A stretch of 64,000 nucleotides of DNA. It comes from Pseudomonas sp. A-RE-19 (GTDB lineage Bacteria; Pseudomonadota; Gammaproteobacteria; Pseudomonadales; Pseudomonadaceae). The stretch's first letter is position 1, and every line of letters begins with the position of its first letter. Location: NCBI RefSeq assembly GCF_019956555.1, contig NZ_JAHBDQ010000011.1, positions 248,001 to 312,000 of the forward strand, read 5' to 3'. The translations under genes were made by a program, and so were the position numbers. The notes beneath the pieces are model-generated. The model had not been told where the DNA came from, searched no databases, and was given only the letters and a program-made list of their open reading frames with translations. Positions 1 through 11,894 of this stretch are shown here, one piece after another.

Positions 1-1136
1 AACCAGTCCACCGCCAGCACCAATACCAGACCGACCACCGGAATTGCCGGGATCGCCGTCAGTGTCGCTGCGAGAATCACTAGCGCCGAACCGGGAATCC
101 CGTGGGCGCCTTTGGAGGTTATCAACGACACCAGCAGAATCGTCAGCAAGTCGGTCATGGCCAGCGGCGTGCCGGTGGCGTTGGCGATGAACACGATGGC
201 CAGGGTCAGGTAGATCGAAAAACCATCAAGGTTGAACGAGTACCCGGTCGGAATCACCAGCCCGACTGTGGAGCTGCCGATGCCCAGGTGCTCAAGCTTG
301 CGCATGATTTGTGGCAGCACGGCGTCGGAAGAGGCGGTGCCCATGACAATCAGCAGTTCTTCGCGCAGGTACTTGAGCAGAGGCCACATCCGCAGGCCCG
401 AAAGGCGCATTACCAGGCCGAGAATCAGCGCCACGAATGCCGTGCAGGTCAGGTAAAAAAGGCCGACCAGGCTGCCCAGGTGTTGCAGCGAATCCAGGCC
501 ATATTTGCTGGTGGTGAAGGCAATCGCCCCGAACACGCCGATCGGCGCCAGGCGTACGATCATGCCCATGATGCGGAAGATCACGTGGCTCAGCTCATTG
601 ATCAACCGGGAAATACCCGACGCCGCTTCGCCCACCAGATTCAACGCACTGCCGAACAGCACCGAAAACAGCAGGACTTGCAGGATGTTGTTATCGGCGA
701 AGGCGCCGATCACCGAAGTCGGAATCAGGTCCATCAGGAACTGCGTGGTGGTATGCATGTGCTGACCGCGCTGGGCGATGTCGCCTATGTCCGCGGCGGA
801 GAGCTGTTCCAGATGAATGTTCGCGCCACTGCCGATACCGGTGCTGAAGGCGAACACCAGACCGATCACCAGGGCGATGGTGGTCAGCACTTCAAAGTAG
901 ATCACCGACTTGAGGCCGATGCGGCCGACTTTCTTGAGGTCGCCGGCACCGCTGATGCCGCTGACCACTACGCAGAACACGATCAGGCCAATGAGCATCT
1001 TGATCAGTTTGATGAAACCGTCGCCCAGCGGTTTGAGCTGGGCGGAGTATTCAGGAAGGGTCAGCCCGCAGACGATGCCGAGCACCAGTCCGAGAACCAC
1101 TTGGAGGAAGATTGAACGCGAGCACCATCTGAGCAT
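1..1136 (-). CDS. DctA-like dicarboxylate:cation symporter (DAACS family), 3' end cut by window edge
   Basis: Reading leftwards from ATG 1136 gives 378 codons without a stop, so about 60 residues are missing beyond the window. The protein is a polytopic membrane carrier that lines up along its whole length with DctA, the inner-membrane symporter for C4-dicarboxylates with H+/Na+. Family blocks are visible: PLGDGFIKLIKM near residue 40, FADNNILQVLLFSVLFG in the middle, YLREELLIVMGT, and GYSFNLDG. Three motifs deviate from DctA: the usual AP in KMIIAPVIF is GL here, the serine-rich GTSSSE is GTASSD, and NLDGT is NLDGF. It may therefore be a paralogue with another anionic substrate. An AGGA lies about 9 bases before the ATG. 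Family is secure, substrate is not. Confidence 0.85.
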   Translation of the reverse strand, partial: MLRWCSRSIFLQVVLGLVLGIVCGLTLPEYSAQLKPLGDGFIKLIKMLIGLIVFCVVVSGISGAGDLKKVGRIGLKSVIYFEVLTTIALVIGLVFAFSTGIGSGANIHLEQLSAADIGDIAQRGQHMHTTTQFLMDLIPTSVIGAFADNNILQVLLFSVLFGSALNLVGEAASGISRLINELSHVIFRIMGMIVRLAPIGVFGAIAFTTSKYGLDSLQHLGSLVGLFYLTCTAFVALILGLVMRLSGLRMWPLLKYLREELLIVMGTASSDAVLPQIMRKLEHLGIGSSTVGLVIPTGYSFNLDGFSIYLTLAIVFIANATGTPLAMTDLLTILLVSLITSKGAHGIPGSALVILAATLTAIPAIPVVGLVLVLAVDW

Positions 1137-1316
1137 GGGAGGAATCCTGGTCGGTGTCCTGGCTGCCGTGCGCGAGCGCATCAGATTCAGGACTTAATTA
1201 TTGTGGTCTTACCGGTATGTCCAGTGCAGGCGCAGTCTACGCTGGATTTTTTCAGGATTACAAGGGGGAATAGCGAAATTGGCATGACCGGTCTGACCGG
1301 TGGAGTGAGCCTCTTG

Positions 1317-1419
1317 AAAATCAAAAGATCGCAGCCTTCGGCAGCTCCTACATAAACCGCGTACACCGTGATTTCGCAGCCTTTGTAGGAGCTGCCGAAG
1401 GCTGCGATCTTTTGATCTT
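1317..1419. repeat. REPIN-like inverted repeat (GGAGCTGCCGAAGGCTGCGATC type)
   Basis: Two arms of about 35 bases, reading GATCGCAGCCTTCGGCAGCTC at left and its complement at right, face each other across about 33 bases. The same arm type recurs at 20569-20656. It lies in the 359-base gap between the symporter and glyA; apart from this repeat and the glyA terminator nothing else is recognisable in the gap. Confidence 0.85.
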
Positions 1420-1440
1420 TATGGCCTCTATGGCAGACGA

Positions 1441-1471
1441 AAAAAAACCGGCCATCACTGGCCGGTTTTTT
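1441..1471 (-). terminator. Rho-independent terminator downstream of glyA
   Basis: Stem AACCGGCC / GGCCGGTT with loop ATCACT is flanked by an A-run on the left and a T-run on the right, so it can work in both directions. It sits 25 bases past the glyA stop and fits termination of glyA on the minus strand. Confidence 0.85.
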
Positions 1472-1495
1472 CATTGCTACGGTTTAGCGGTGCAA

Positions 1496-2749
1496 TCAAG
1501 CGCCGTATACCGGCAGCTTTTTGCAGATGGCCTTGACCTTCTCACGAACGGCGTCGATCACCGCTTCGTTGTTCAGGTCAGCCAGGATGTCGCAGATCCA
1601 GCCGGCCAGCTCTTTGCACTCTGCTTCCTTGAAGCCGCGAGTGGTCACTGCCGGTGTACCGAAACGCAGACCGGAGGTGACGAACGGGGAGCGTGGATCG
1701 TTCGGTACCGAGTTCTTGTTCACGGTGATGAACGCTTTGCCCAGTGCGGCGTCGGCGTCTTTGCCGGAGATTTCCTGCTTGATCAGCGACAGCAGGAACA
1801 GGTGGTTCTGAGTACCGCCCGACACCACGTCGAAACCGCGCTCGATGAATACGCCGGCCATGGCCTGGGCGTTTTTCACCACTTGTTGCTGGTAGGTCTT
1901 GAACTCAGGCTGCAGCGCTTCCTTGAAGCAGATCGCCTTGGCAGCGATCACGTGCTCCAGCGGGCCACCCTGGGCGCCCGGGAATACTGCGGAGTTCAGC
2001 TTCTTCTCGATGTCGGCGTTGGCGCGAGCCAGGATCAGGCCGCCACGTGGACCGCGCAGGGTCTTGTGGGTGGTGGTGGTCACGACGTCAGCGAAAGGAA
2101 CCGGGTTCGGGTAGACGCCAGCGGCGACCAGACCCGCCACGTGAGCCATGTCGACGAACAGGTAGGCGCCAACCTTGTCGGCGATTTCGCGGAAACGCGG
2201 GAAGTCCAGAATCTGCGAGTAGGCAGAGAAACCGGCCACGATCATTTTTGGCTTGTGCTCGACCGCCAGACGCTCGACTTCGTCGTAGTCGATCAGGCCA
2301 TTGGCGTCGATGCCGTACTGAACGGCGTTGTACAGCTTGCCGGAGGAGGAAACGCTGGCACCGTGGGTCAGGTGACCACCGTGGGCCAGGCTCATGCCCA
2401 GAATGGTGTCGCCTGCTTGCAGCAGGGCCAGGTAAACGGCGCTGTTGGCTTGCGAACCGGCGTGTGGCTGAACGTTGGCGTAATCGGCGCCGAACAGTTC
2501 TTTGGCACGGTCGATGGCCAGTTGCTCAACCACGTCGACGAACTCGCAACCACCGTAGTAGCGCTTGCCCGGGTAGCCTTCGGCGTACTTGTTGGTCAAT
2601 ACCGAGCCTTGAGCTTCCATTACTGCAGGGCTGGTGTAGTTTTCCGAAGCGATCAGCTCAATGTGTTCTTCCTGGCGCTGAGCTTCTTGCTCCATGGCGG
2701 CAAAAAGGTCGGCGTCGAACTTGGCAATAGTCAAATCACGGCTGAACAT
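1496..2749 (-). CDS. glyA: Serine hydroxymethyltransferase
   Basis: A 417-residue cytoplasmic PLP enzyme that interconverts serine and glycine while charging tetrahydrofolate, the main source of one-carbon units. The PLP lysine is seen in [14 protein letters not shown] (Lys near 229), preceded by VDMAHVAGL, and the N-terminal block [12 protein letters not shown] is intact. The start chosen is MFSRDL, with GAGGA 6 bases upstream; an in-frame ATG four codons earlier has no ribosome site. Length equals the usual bacterial enzyme. It lies next to morA as glyA3 does in P. aeruginosa (PA4602/PA4601, from memory). Pseudomonads carry more than one glyA copy, so the paralogue number is not assigned. 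Confidence 0.97.
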   Translation of the reverse strand: MFSRDLTIAKFDADLFAAMEQEAQRQEEHIELIASENYTSPAVMEAQGSVLTNKYAEGYPGKRYYGGCEFVDVVEQLAIDRAKELFGADYANVQPHAGSQANSAVYLALLQAGDTILGMSLAHGGHLTHGASVSSSGKLYNAVQYGIDANGLIDYDEVERLAVEHKPKMIVAGFSAYSQILDFPRFREIADKVGAYLFVDMAHVAGLVAAGVYPNPVPFADVVTTTTHKTLRGPRGGLILARANADIEKKLNSAVFPGAQGGPLEHVIAAKAICFKEALQPEFKTYQQQVVKNAQAMAGVFIERGFDVVSGGTQNHLFLLSLIKQEISGKDADAALGKAFITVNKNSVPNDPRSPFVTSGLRFGTPAVTTRGFKEAECKELAGWICDILADLNNEAVIDAVREKVKAICKKLPVYGA

Positions 2750-2875
2750 GGCGGTCCTCAAGGATCGGGGCAGAAAAGGGAGGCATTCTAACCCAATGGG
2801 TTTTAGATGGCATATGAAAGGACATCATGTCGCAGACAAGTGGTGTTCATGAGGGCATCAGCGGTGATCTTGCTG

Positions 2876-2949
2876 GCCTCATCGCGAGCAGGCTCGCTCC
2901 CACAGGGGAACGCATTCCAAATGTGGGAACGAGCCTGCTCGCGATGGCG
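2876..2949. repeat. REPIN-like inverted repeat (GAGCCTGCTCGCGAT type)
   Basis: Arms ATCGCGAGCAGGCTCGCTCCCACA and the near-complement TGTGGGAACGAGCCTGCTCGCGAT are separated by about 17 bases. It occupies the short gap between glyA and morA. Confidence 0.85.
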
Positions 2950-2971
2950 TCATCTGAGGCACCCAAAAAAC

Positions 2972-5900
2972 TCAGTCAAACATGAACAACGCATCATTGC
3001 TGAACTGCGCCTCGAACCGACTCGCCGGCATCGGTCGTCCAAACAGATACCCCTGAACCTCATCGCAACCATGCTCACGCAGGAAGTCGAGTTGCTCGTG
3101 GGTTTCCACGCCTTCGGCGATCACTGCCAGATTGAGGCTGTGGGCCATGGCGATGATCGCCCGGGCGATTTGTGCGTCCTGCTCGCCGGACGGCAGGCCA
3201 TCAACGAAGGTGCGGTCGATCTTCAGCACGTCGATGGGGAATTGCTTGAGGTAGTTGAGCGATGAATAGCCGGTGCCGAAGTCATCCACAGCGATGCTCA
3301 GGCCCAGATTTTTCAACCCGGCGAGGATCTGCATCGCCTCGCTGACTTCACGCATCAGAATACTTTCGGTCAGCTCCAGCTCCAGGCACGCCGGCGGCAG
3401 GCCGGTTTCCTTGAGGATGGTGGCGATCCGCGTGCCGAGTTGCCCGTCGGAGAACTGCCGGGCTGAAATGTTCACCGAGACCTTCGGCACCCGCACCTTG
3501 GCTTGATGCCAGCTCTTGAGCTGACGGCAGGCTTCGCCGATTACCCAGTCGCCGACATCCACCACCAGCCCGAGTTCTTCGAGCACCGGAATGAAATCCC
3601 CCGGCGGCACCAGACCGCGTCGCGGATGGCGCCAGCGCAGCAGGGCTTCGGCGCCGGTCAGGCGTTTGCCGTCACCGCTGAATTGCGGCTGGTAGTACAG
3701 CACGAATTCGTTTTGCTCCAGGGCATGACGCAAGTCGCTTTCCAGCTCCAGACGCTCCAGGGCGCTGGCGTTCATGTCGGCCTGATAGAACTGGAAGTTG
3801 TTCTTGCCGCGTTCCTTGGCGTGGTACATCGCGGTGTCGGCGTTCTTCATCAGCTGACTGAGTTCGCTGCCATCCTGAGGGCTCAGGGCGATGCCGATAC
3901 TGGCGGTGACAAAGAACTCGCGGCCTTCCAGCACGAACGGTTTCACCAGGCTGGCGAGGATCTGTTCGGCCACATGAATCGCCCGGTTCAGCGCAATCTC
4001 CCGGTTGACCCGCGGTTGCAGCAGCAAGGTGAATTCATCGCCGCCCATACGTGCCACGGTGTCGTCATCGTCGACGCAACCGAGCAGGCGCGTGGCCATT
4101 TCCTTGAGCATGCGGTCGCCGGCGGCGTGGCCCAGGGAGTCGTTGATCGGCTTGAAACGGTCCAGGTCGAGGAACATCAGCACCACCCAGGACTTCTGCC
4201 GTTCAGCCGATTGCAGCGCGGTGTGCAGGCGATCCTGGAACAGCGTGCGGTTGGGCAGGTGGGTCAGGGCGTCGTAATAGGCCAGGCGGTGAATCCGTTG
4301 CTCACTGGCCTTGCGTTCGCTGATGTCGCTGAAGAAACACACGTAGCTGGCCAGATCGCCTTCATCGTCGAGTACCGCCGTAATCCCGACCCAGGCCGGG
4401 TAATGCTCGCCATTGCGTCGCTTGAGCCAGACTTCACCTTCCCAGGTGCTGTGCTGATGCAATTGCTTGAGCACATAGCGCAGATGGGCTTCCTGCTGCT
4501 CATCGACGGTGAGCATGTTCGGCAACTGGTCGAGGACCTGGGCCACGGCATAACCGCTGACGCGACTGAACGCTTCGTTGGCCTGGACGATGTAGCCGGC
4601 CGGGTCAGTGATCAGAATCGCCGAGGTCGAGTGTTCGAATACCGTGGCCGCCATGCGCAAGTCTTTCTCGGCCCGACGTTGCTGGCTGATGTCGCGGCCG
4701 ACCCCGAGCACGCCTTCGAAGGCACCGTGCTCGTCCCAGACCAGCACCAGACGCAACTCGATGGGGATCTTGCGTCCATCGGCCCGCAGGCAGTCGAACA
4801 AAAACAGTTGGGTCTGCACCTGGCTGCGCAGCAGCGCCAGTTGATCGGGTTTATCCAGCGCTTTGCTGACCCGGTCCATCAGGCTGTAGATGCCGCTCAG
4901 TTGTTGCGGGTTGGCGATGGTCGATTGCCAGCCGTTCTGGAATATCCAGTCGGCGTCGAAGCCCAGCACGGCTTGCACCGAGGGGCTGACGTAGTTGAGC
5001 GCCATCTTGCTGTCGGTGGAGAAAATCACGTCGCTGATGCTTTCGGCGAGCATGCGGTAGCGTTGCTCGCTATCGCGCAGGGACTCGCTGGCTTCGATCT
5101 GTTCGGTGATGTCCTTGGCCACGCCGATGATGCGCGTGACCTGATCGTGCTTGTCCCGCGCCAGGGCCTGTTCGCGAATGTCGAAACGCCGCCATTTGCC
5201 GTCGCGATGACGGAAGCGCAGCTGGCATTGCAGCAACTGGGTGTAACCCGCGTGACGCTGGGACTGGCGCGAACGGTGGTAATAGTCGGCGTCTTCGGGG
5301 TGCAGCAGGATTTCCCAGAAGTACTCGCCCATCTGGTGCAGTTCGGTGCGGTTGTAACCCAGCGTCTGCCCCAGGTGATGGTTGCTGAAGATCATCCGCT
5401 GGCTGATCACGTCCTGCACATACAGATGATCCGGCACGGTACGCACCACGTCGGACCAGAACCCTTCACGCTCCAGCAGCGAGAGCTCGATGAGCTTGCG
5501 GCTGGTGATGTCGCTGATGCTCAGGATCACTGCTTTGTAGTCGGCCTGATCTTCCGGCAGGCGCAATACCAGCCACACGTGCTGGTCGCGGCCATTGGCG
5601 TCCTGGAGCTTGATTTCCAGCTCAAGCTGTTTCTGCTGGTTGAGCACCGCTTCGAGCACTTGATTGCCGATGGCCGTGCAGTCCAATGGGCAGCCGTCGA
5701 TCAGCAGCTTCCAGGCCTGATCGCAGGAGTTGACGTTGAGCAGTTGCAGGGCAACCTGGTTGACCTCGGTGATGCGCAGTTCCTGCAGCAGTTGCTGGCG
5801 TTGCTCCGGTGTCTCGAGCCAGGCTTTCAATTGCCCGCTGCTATTGAGCTGAGCCTTGTCGAAAATACTTTTGAGCCCCGACAGGTCGAGCACGCACAGC

Positions 5901-6820
5901 GCAACGCCGGTGCCTTCGAAAATGTCCTGATAGCGTCGGCGACCCTCATGCAATTGACGTTGACGGCGACGAATGTTCAGCAGCGCGATGAACGGCAACA
6001 GGGAAAAGGCCAGGCCCAGCAGGCATTTGCCGATGAAGGCCGGCAACAGTTGTTCGATCACCCGTTGCCGGTCGAACAACCCACGCAGTTGCCAATCGCT
6101 GCTGCTCAGGGGGACTGTCAGCACGCTGTTGGCCAGTTCATCGGGTGTCAACACGGCCGGTTTGGCCGAGGGCTGGGCGTCATCGCGGCTGATGATCTGA
6201 TGATTGATGCGGTTTTCCACCAGCCACAGGGGGCGGATGCCGACGTCGCGCTGTTTGGTCAGTGAGGAGAAAAACGTCGGCGTCAGGCGCAGGGCCCAAT
6301 AGCCGCGGGTGCTGCCGCTGGCCTGATGCAGGAGCAGATGTACCACCGAACCGTCATCGGCATTGCTGAAATAGTGGGCCTGGGCGCGGCTGCGCTGAAC
6401 CAGTTCGCTCAGGTAGTTGGCGTCCTGGCTGTCGGCGGCGCTGTCGCTGAGGATTTTTCCGGAGGGGCTGAGCAGCGCCAGGCTGCGCAGGTCGGGCAGC
6501 GATTGTTGCAGTTTGCGCAGCAACGCCTGCTGTTCGTCGGCGCTTTGCGGTTGTTCGATGATCGGTAGCAGATTAAGGGCGATCTGGGCATTGAGCGCCA
6601 TGTTGAGGCTGACTTGCGCAGCCAGATCGGCGGAGTAGTCGATGGTGTACTGGCGCTGGTTTTTCTGGGTTTCGCGAAGCTGATCCAGCAGCTGCCAGAA
6701 CAGCAGTGCGAGCAGCAACAGCACGAGAGTCGCCAGCGCGCCCTTCAAGGTTCCGCGCAGGGGCGAGCCGGTCGCAGGATTGAGTGCGCTCGCGGACGAT
6801 GGCGGAGAGACATTGGACAA
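2972..6820 (-). CDS. morA: Membrane-bound PAS-GGDEF-EAL c-di-GMP regulator MorA
   Basis: A 1282-residue protein. An N-terminal membrane helix (about 25-48) and a second one (about 263-283) enclose a periplasmic sensor region; several PAS/PAC modules follow to about 840; then GGDEF (MGGDEF near 927, intact diguanylate cyclase signature) and EAL (EALLRW near 1057, with [19 protein letters not shown] and AEGVE present, so phosphodiesterase activity is likely). The product-inhibition RxxD site expected just before GGDEF is replaced by DDDD. The family is known from MorA of P. putida and P. aeruginosa, which controls flagellar timing, motility and biofilm; the position beside glyA supports orthology. 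The start is TTG with AGGA 7 bases upstream; no ATG fits better. Confidence 0.9.
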   Translation of the reverse strand: MSNVSPPSSASALNPATGSPLRGTLKGALATLVLLLLALLFWQLLDQLRETQKNQRQYTIDYSADLAAQVSLNMALNAQIALNLLPIIEQPQSADEQQALLRKLQQSLPDLRSLALLSPSGKILSDSAADSQDANYLSELVQRSRAQAHYFSNADDGSVVHLLLHQASGSTRGYWALRLTPTFFSSLTKQRDVGIRPLWLVENRINHQIISRDDAQPSAKPAVLTPDELANSVLTVPLSSSDWQLRGLFDRQRVIEQLLPAFIGKCLLGLAFSLLPFIALLNIRRRQRQLHEGRRRYQDIFEGTGVALCVLDLSGLKSIFDKAQLNSSGQLKAWLETPEQRQQLLQELRITEVNQVALQLLNVNSCDQAWKLLIDGCPLDCTAIGNQVLEAVLNQQKQLELEIKLQDANGRDQHVWLVLRLPEDQADYKAVILSISDITSRKLIELSLLEREGFWSDVVRTVPDHLYVQDVISQRMIFSNHHLGQTLGYNRTELHQMGEYFWEILLHPEDADYYHRSRQSQRHAGYTQLLQCQLRFRHRDGKWRRFDIREQALARDKHDQVTRIIGVAKDITEQIEASESLRDSEQRYRMLAESISDVIFSTDSKMALNYVSPSVQAVLGFDADWIFQNGWQSTIANPQQLSGIYSLMDRVSKALDKPDQLALLRSQVQTQLFLFDCLRADGRKIPIELRLVLVWDEHGAFEGVLGVGRDISQQRRAEKDLRMAATVFEHSTSAILITDPAGYIVQANEAFSRVSGYAVAQVLDQLPNMLTVDEQQEAHLRYVLKQLHQHSTWEGEVWLKRRNGEHYPAWVGITAVLDDEGDLASYVCFFSDISERKASEQRIHRLAYYDALTHLPNRTLFQDRLHTALQSAERQKSWVVLMFLDLDRFKPINDSLGHAAGDRMLKEMATRLLGCVDDDDTVARMGGDEFTLLLQPRVNREIALNRAIHVAEQILASLVKPFVLEGREFFVTASIGIALSPQDGSELSQLMKNADTAMYHAKERGKNNFQFYQADMNASALERLELESDLRHALEQNEFVLYYQPQFSGDGKRLTGAEALLRWRHPRRGLVPPGDFIPVLEELGLVVDVGDWVIGEACRQLKSWHQAKVRVPKVSVNISARQFSDGQLGTRIATILKETGLPPACLELELTESILMREVSEAMQILAGLKNLGLSIAVDDFGTGYSSLNYLKQFPIDVLKIDRTFVDGLPSGEQDAQIARAIIAMAHSLNLAVIAEGVETHEQLDFLREHGCDEVQGYLFGRPMPASRFEAQFSNDALFMFD

Positions 6821-7106
6821 ACTGTAATCCTGCGGTTTGGCTGGACTGGCGCGACGTGCACTATAAGCCGGACGCCCGAAGGGCGGCTAGCATGCCTTGA
6901 GTTGTGGCGAAGTGCCAGTCCCGCTCGGCTGGACTGCCTCCTATCAATAAGGTAGCTTTGCCGGTTACGCAGGAGCGTTCCAGCTCCTAGAATCAGGTTT
7001 TTTTCAGCGCGCACGCCTTGATACCCATCAAACGAACGACGCGCATGGCCTGGCCGGGCATCGCCTGCGCTCCAATCATTCATCAGTCACTGACCCAAGG
7101 TTCTCC

Positions 7107-8771
<1,665 letters not shown>

Positions 8772-8790
8772 TTTCAGGTTGGTCGCATAG

Positions 8791-8821
8791 AAAAAACGGA
8801 GCCTTCGGGCTCCGTTTTTTG
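8791..8821 (+). terminator. Rho-independent terminator after ettA
   Basis: Stem ACGGAGCC / GGCTCCGT with loop TTCG, followed by six T. It starts 20 bases after the ettA stop; the preceding A-run lets it also serve the convergent gene at 8856-9350. Confidence 0.9.
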
Positions 8822-8855
8822 TTCTTCTACAGGCGAGATCGCGGCGTCATCGAAC

Positions 8856-9350
8856 TTACCCGGCCTCTATGGTCAACACCTCAATCACCAAATCCCCCGC
8901 CGGCCGCTTCCACAACACCTCATCGCCCACCTGCGCCCCGAGCAACGCCCGCCCCAGCGGCGAGCTCCAATTGATCAACCCATGGGCGGCATCCGCCTGG
9001 TCTTCTCCGACCAATTGCACACGTTGCTCATGATCGTGTTCGTCGGCAAAGGTCACCCAGTTGCCAATCTGCACTTTGTTGGTCGAGGAAGCCTGTGCGA
9101 CCACCTGGGCGCTTTGCAGGCGCTGCTTGAAGTAGCGCCAGTCGCGATCGAGGTCGGCCTGGCGCTGTTTATCGGCCAGTTCACCTTTGGCGCTTTCCTC
9201 ATCCAGCAGGTTTTGCAGCTCGGCGACTTTCGCCTGAAGCTGCGCCAGACCGGCGGGCGTGACGTAATTGGGCTGCGCGCTGACCTGTCGTTCGACGGGC
9301 TGGTCGGCTTGTGCGGCGGCGTTATCTTCATTGACGAAGGCGCGACTCAT
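8856..9350 (-). CDS. GreA/GreB-family transcription elongation factor
   Basis: A 164-residue protein with an N-terminal coiled coil (about 30-95) and a C-terminal FKBP-like Gre domain (about 97-164; hallmark WSSPLGRALLGAQVGDEVLWKRP). Gre proteins insert the coiled coil into the RNA polymerase secondary channel to rescue backtracked complexes. Aligned by eye, the acidic tip GDLKEN of GreA reads ADLDRD here: the first Asp is kept but the catalytic-position Glu is Arg, so cleavage activity may differ. The start MSRAF is chosen because GGGAGA lies 6 bases upstream; the frame stays open for 105 further codons without a better site. It is convergent with ettA. It is not canonical GreA or GreB. Confidence 0.85.
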   Translation of the reverse strand: MSRAFVNEDNAAAQADQPVERQVSAQPNYVTPAGLAQLQAKVAELQNLLDEESAKGELADKQRQADLDRDWRYFKQRLQSAQVVAQASSTNKVQIGNWVTFADEHDHEQRVQLVGEDQADAAHGLINWSSPLGRALLGAQVGDEVLWKRPAGDLVIEVLTIEAG

Positions 9351-9420
9351 TCTGTTCTCCCGTAATAGGGTTTGGGCCATGGTCGCAGGCTTTAAGTTTC
9401 GACGAATGTCTGTAAACGAC

Positions 9421-9777
9421 TTATTGCGAGCGATAGGCTCGCGCGGCGTCCCGGTCTTTCTCTTGTTGCCAGGCCCGTTCACGCTCGTCCCAATGGCGGT
9501 CCTTGTAGTCGTAGCGATCCTCGTTATCACGCATGGCCTGGCACTGACGGAAGCCATCGGTCCAGCCTTCGGCGTATTGCTTGTCCTTGAGGTAACGCGG
9601 GACGTCTTTGCGAAATTCCCCGGTGATCGCTCCGGCGGCTTGCCGGCCACTGCTGCAACCATCATCGAAGCCGTCGGCGAATGCCGGTGGATAACCCTTG
9701 CTGATCAGATCTTCATGGGTCGACTGGCACCCCATGATCAACACCAACAAACCCAACATACCCACGCAACGCCACAT
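9421..9777 (-). CDS. Hypothetical small lipoprotein
   Basis: A 118-residue protein starting with a short hydrophobic signal ending in the lipobox LIMGC (Cys17), so it should be lipidated and exported. The mature part is rich in charged and aromatic residues (GYPPAFADGFDDGCSSG, YAEGWTDGFRQC), carries two further Cys residues besides the lipobox, and ends in a basic-acidic tail. I do not recognise a named family. It follows the Gre-family gene in opposite order on the same strand with a 70-base gap, so co-transcription is possible but untested. Confidence 0.75.
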   Translation of the reverse strand: MWRCVGMLGLLVLIMGCQSTHEDLISKGYPPAFADGFDDGCSSGRQAAGAITGEFRKDVPRYLKDKQYAEGWTDGFRQCQAMRDNEDRYDYKDRHWDERERAWQQEKDRDAARAYRSQ

Positions 9778-9883
9778 CTTGGACTCCTGGACCGTTCAAC
9801 GGCCTGTAAGGGAAGTCTAGAAGCGGATTTGTCGAGTGTCTGTGAAAGGGCAGTGATTAATCTGTCGGGTAGCGAAAATCCCT

Positions 9884-9973
9884 TGTGGGAGCGAGCCTGC
9901 TCGCGATTGCAGTGGAGCAGGCAGCATGGATGGTGAATGTGATGGCCTCATCGCGAGCAGGCTCGCTCCCACA
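9884..9973. repeat. REPIN-like inverted repeat (GAGCCTGCTCGCGAT type)
   Basis: Perfect 24-base arms TGTGGGAGCGAGCCTG... and the complement ...CAGGCTCGCTCCCACA, separated by 42 bases. It lies just past the 3' end of the DUF4105 gene. Confidence 0.88.
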
Positions 9974-9991
9974 GGGTAGTGATGTGTCAGC

Positions 9992-11845
9992 TCAATAGTG
10001 ATACCACTTCACCTCAAGCATCACTTCGTTTTCGGGTGAAGCCAGGTGGCTGAACTCGCGTTGGGCACTGAGGCGCACACCCAGATTACGCGACAATTCC
10101 CACTGCTGATTCAGGCTCACACTACGGCGCACTTCGCCATTAGTGAAGTAATCACCCTTGGCTTCCAGGCTGAAATTGCCCAGCGGGTTTTTCCACAGCA
10201 GGCCGCTGTTAAAGCCCGCCGCCGGGGCGATGAAGCCCGCGAAGTCATTGTTATGCTCCACACGCACGGTGCCCAAGGCGAAACCGAGCATGTCGTCACC
10301 CAGTTGCCAGGTGCCGCCACCGCCACCGTTGACATGACTGACCAGGGTTTCGTCATCATGCTTGCCCGGCACGCGCTCCAGGCCGCCAGTGACTTGCCAC
10401 GACAAGGGCTGCAACAGTTTGTTGCGCGGAGTCAGTGAGCGGATGGTCGCCAGATCCAGTTGCTGCAACTGCCAGTCATTGCCTTCGTACTGACGCAGTT
10501 TCATCTGCAGAATTTCAATCTGTGCGCCGAGAGGGAAGCTCTCAGCGTTGTCATTGAGGTCGTGATAGGCCATCCGCAGGCCGTATTCGCCGAACGCGCG
10601 ATCGCCACGGGTGCCGAGGCCGGCCTGCCAGGTGCGCGATTCGTGACCGTCCTCGGGCAAGCCAGGTTGCGCAATGTCCAGTTCCGGGGGCGGGTTTTGA
10701 TTGATCGCGCGCAGCAGTTCGAAACTGCGCTGAGCCCGTTGCGGGTCCCGTTCCTGGCCGTTGGCGCGATAACGCTCCAGACGATAAGCCGCATCGATGA
10801 TCAACGCCTGCCGGTCGCGAGGTTGAGCCTTGAACGCCGGGGCCTGCAATTGCTTCTGGTCGGCACTGACTTTGAGCACCCAGTCTTGTTCTTCAGCATT
10901 CAACGGTTCTGCACGGCTCAGCAGTTCACGCTCACGGGACGGTCGATACTCGATCGACTCCACCAGCCCGGCTTCTTTCACCGCTTTGACCGTGTCGGTA
11001 GGGATAGCGGTCAACGGGAATTGTTCGGTCAAATGCAGGCTCGGCCGCGCCACTTGCAGCAGCTCAAGCAGGCGATAGGAGCAGTTTTCGTCGAAGAAAA
11101 AGTAGTCGAACTGGATCTGTTTGAGTTCCCAGACGTGCTCGACCATGCGCTCGGTTTCTTGCGGGGTCAGATTCAGGCGGTATTCCCACAGGTCACGGTT
11201 CTCGAGGCTACGGTATTCGGAGAGTTTTTCCTGATACGGCACCAGGGCAAACAGACCCGGATAGCCGCCCATCAAGCCTTTCCAGGCGTACAGAATGCTG
11301 TTGTCCGAGCCTTCGATGTAGGCGCCAAAGTTAATCGCGTAACTGAGCAGCGATGTCTTGTCGCTCTGCACATCGGCCTGATCGATGCGCAGCAAGGTGT
11401 GGCCGAACATCGACGACGGGCTGTTCAGGTAGGCCGCCGGGAAAATCATCACCGCGCTGTGGGGTGAAACGTCCTTGAACCATTGTTTGAACTCAGCGCA
11501 GTCCGGCGTCGGCAGATCGGTCAGCTCGAGTTGCGCCTTCAGCCAGCGGGTGCGGGCCGGATAAACACATTGCGCGTGCTGCTCACCGGCACTGGCCGGG
11601 GCGTACAGTGCCCGCACGGTCGCCGCCAGTTCATGCTCGGGGTGTTCGTTGCCATCGGGGGCGAGGAAGAACTTCTTGTCGCTGACATAGCTGCGCCAGC
11701 CGCCGAGCTTGGCGGTTTCGTAATGACCCAGGGAAATCCAGAAGGGGTCATTGGCCAGTTGCTGCAAACGTTGATTGTCGATGTATGGCGCGGCGGACAG
11801 CGGGGCGCAGACACAGAGCGCCAGCCAGGCAAGGCGTTTGAGCAT
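9992..11845 (-). CDS. DUF4105 (Lnb N-terminal periplasmic) domain protein
   Basis: A 617-residue protein with a cleavable signal peptide (MLKRLAWLALCVCAPLSAA). Residues about 100-330 form the DUF4105 domain: SSMFGHTLLRI supplies a conserved His and FFDENCSYRLLELL a conserved Cys, resembling a permuted NlpC/P60-like Cys-His active site, so a hydrolase or transferase role at the envelope is plausible but unproven. The C-terminal half (about 400-617) has alternating aromatic strands (WQVTGGLERV, FSLEAKGDYF) typical of an outer-membrane barrel and ends VKWYHY, a plausible aromatic barrel end. It lies 95 bases downstream of the DUF3015 gene, with a terminator between them. Confidence 0.85.
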   Translation of the reverse strand: MLKRLAWLALCVCAPLSAAPYIDNQRLQQLANDPFWISLGHYETAKLGGWRSYVSDKKFFLAPDGNEHPEHELAATVRALYAPASAGEQHAQCVYPARTRWLKAQLELTDLPTPDCAEFKQWFKDVSPHSAVMIFPAAYLNSPSSMFGHTLLRIDQADVQSDKTSLLSYAINFGAYIEGSDNSILYAWKGLMGGYPGLFALVPYQEKLSEYRSLENRDLWEYRLNLTPQETERMVEHVWELKQIQFDYFFFDENCSYRLLELLQVARPSLHLTEQFPLTAIPTDTVKAVKEAGLVESIEYRPSRERELLSRAEPLNAEEQDWVLKVSADQKQLQAPAFKAQPRDRQALIIDAAYRLERYRANGQERDPQRAQRSFELLRAINQNPPPELDIAQPGLPEDGHESRTWQAGLGTRGDRAFGEYGLRMAYHDLNDNAESFPLGAQIEILQMKLRQYEGNDWQLQQLDLATIRSLTPRNKLLQPLSWQVTGGLERVPGKHDDETLVSHVNGGGGGTWQLGDDMLGFALGTVRVEHNNDFAGFIAPAAGFNSGLLWKNPLGNFSLEAKGDYFTNGEVRRSVSLNQQWELSRNLGVRLSAQREFSHLASPENEVMLEVKWYHY

Positions 11846-11894
11846 AAGAGGCTACTTGAACTCGAAGAAAACAAAGACCATAAGGGGTCAGGTC

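Noticed and set aside
2750..2971. Glycine riboswitch before glyA
   Set aside because: The leader is only tens of bases before the REP element and shows no paired aptamer domains.
3503..6265. 920-codon open frame on the plus strand
   Set aside because: Antisense shadow of morA; low-complexity translation without any domain.
6971..7004. AGGAGC / GCTCCT hairpin with a T-run before ettA
   Set aside because: The stem has only six pairs and the T-run begins nine bases after it, so neither a terminator nor an attenuator is supported.
9351..9665. N-terminal extension of the Gre-family gene by 105 codons
   Set aside because: The added sequence overlaps most of the lipoprotein gene in another frame, is Thr/Arg-rich without family similarity, and a good ribosome site precedes the shorter start.
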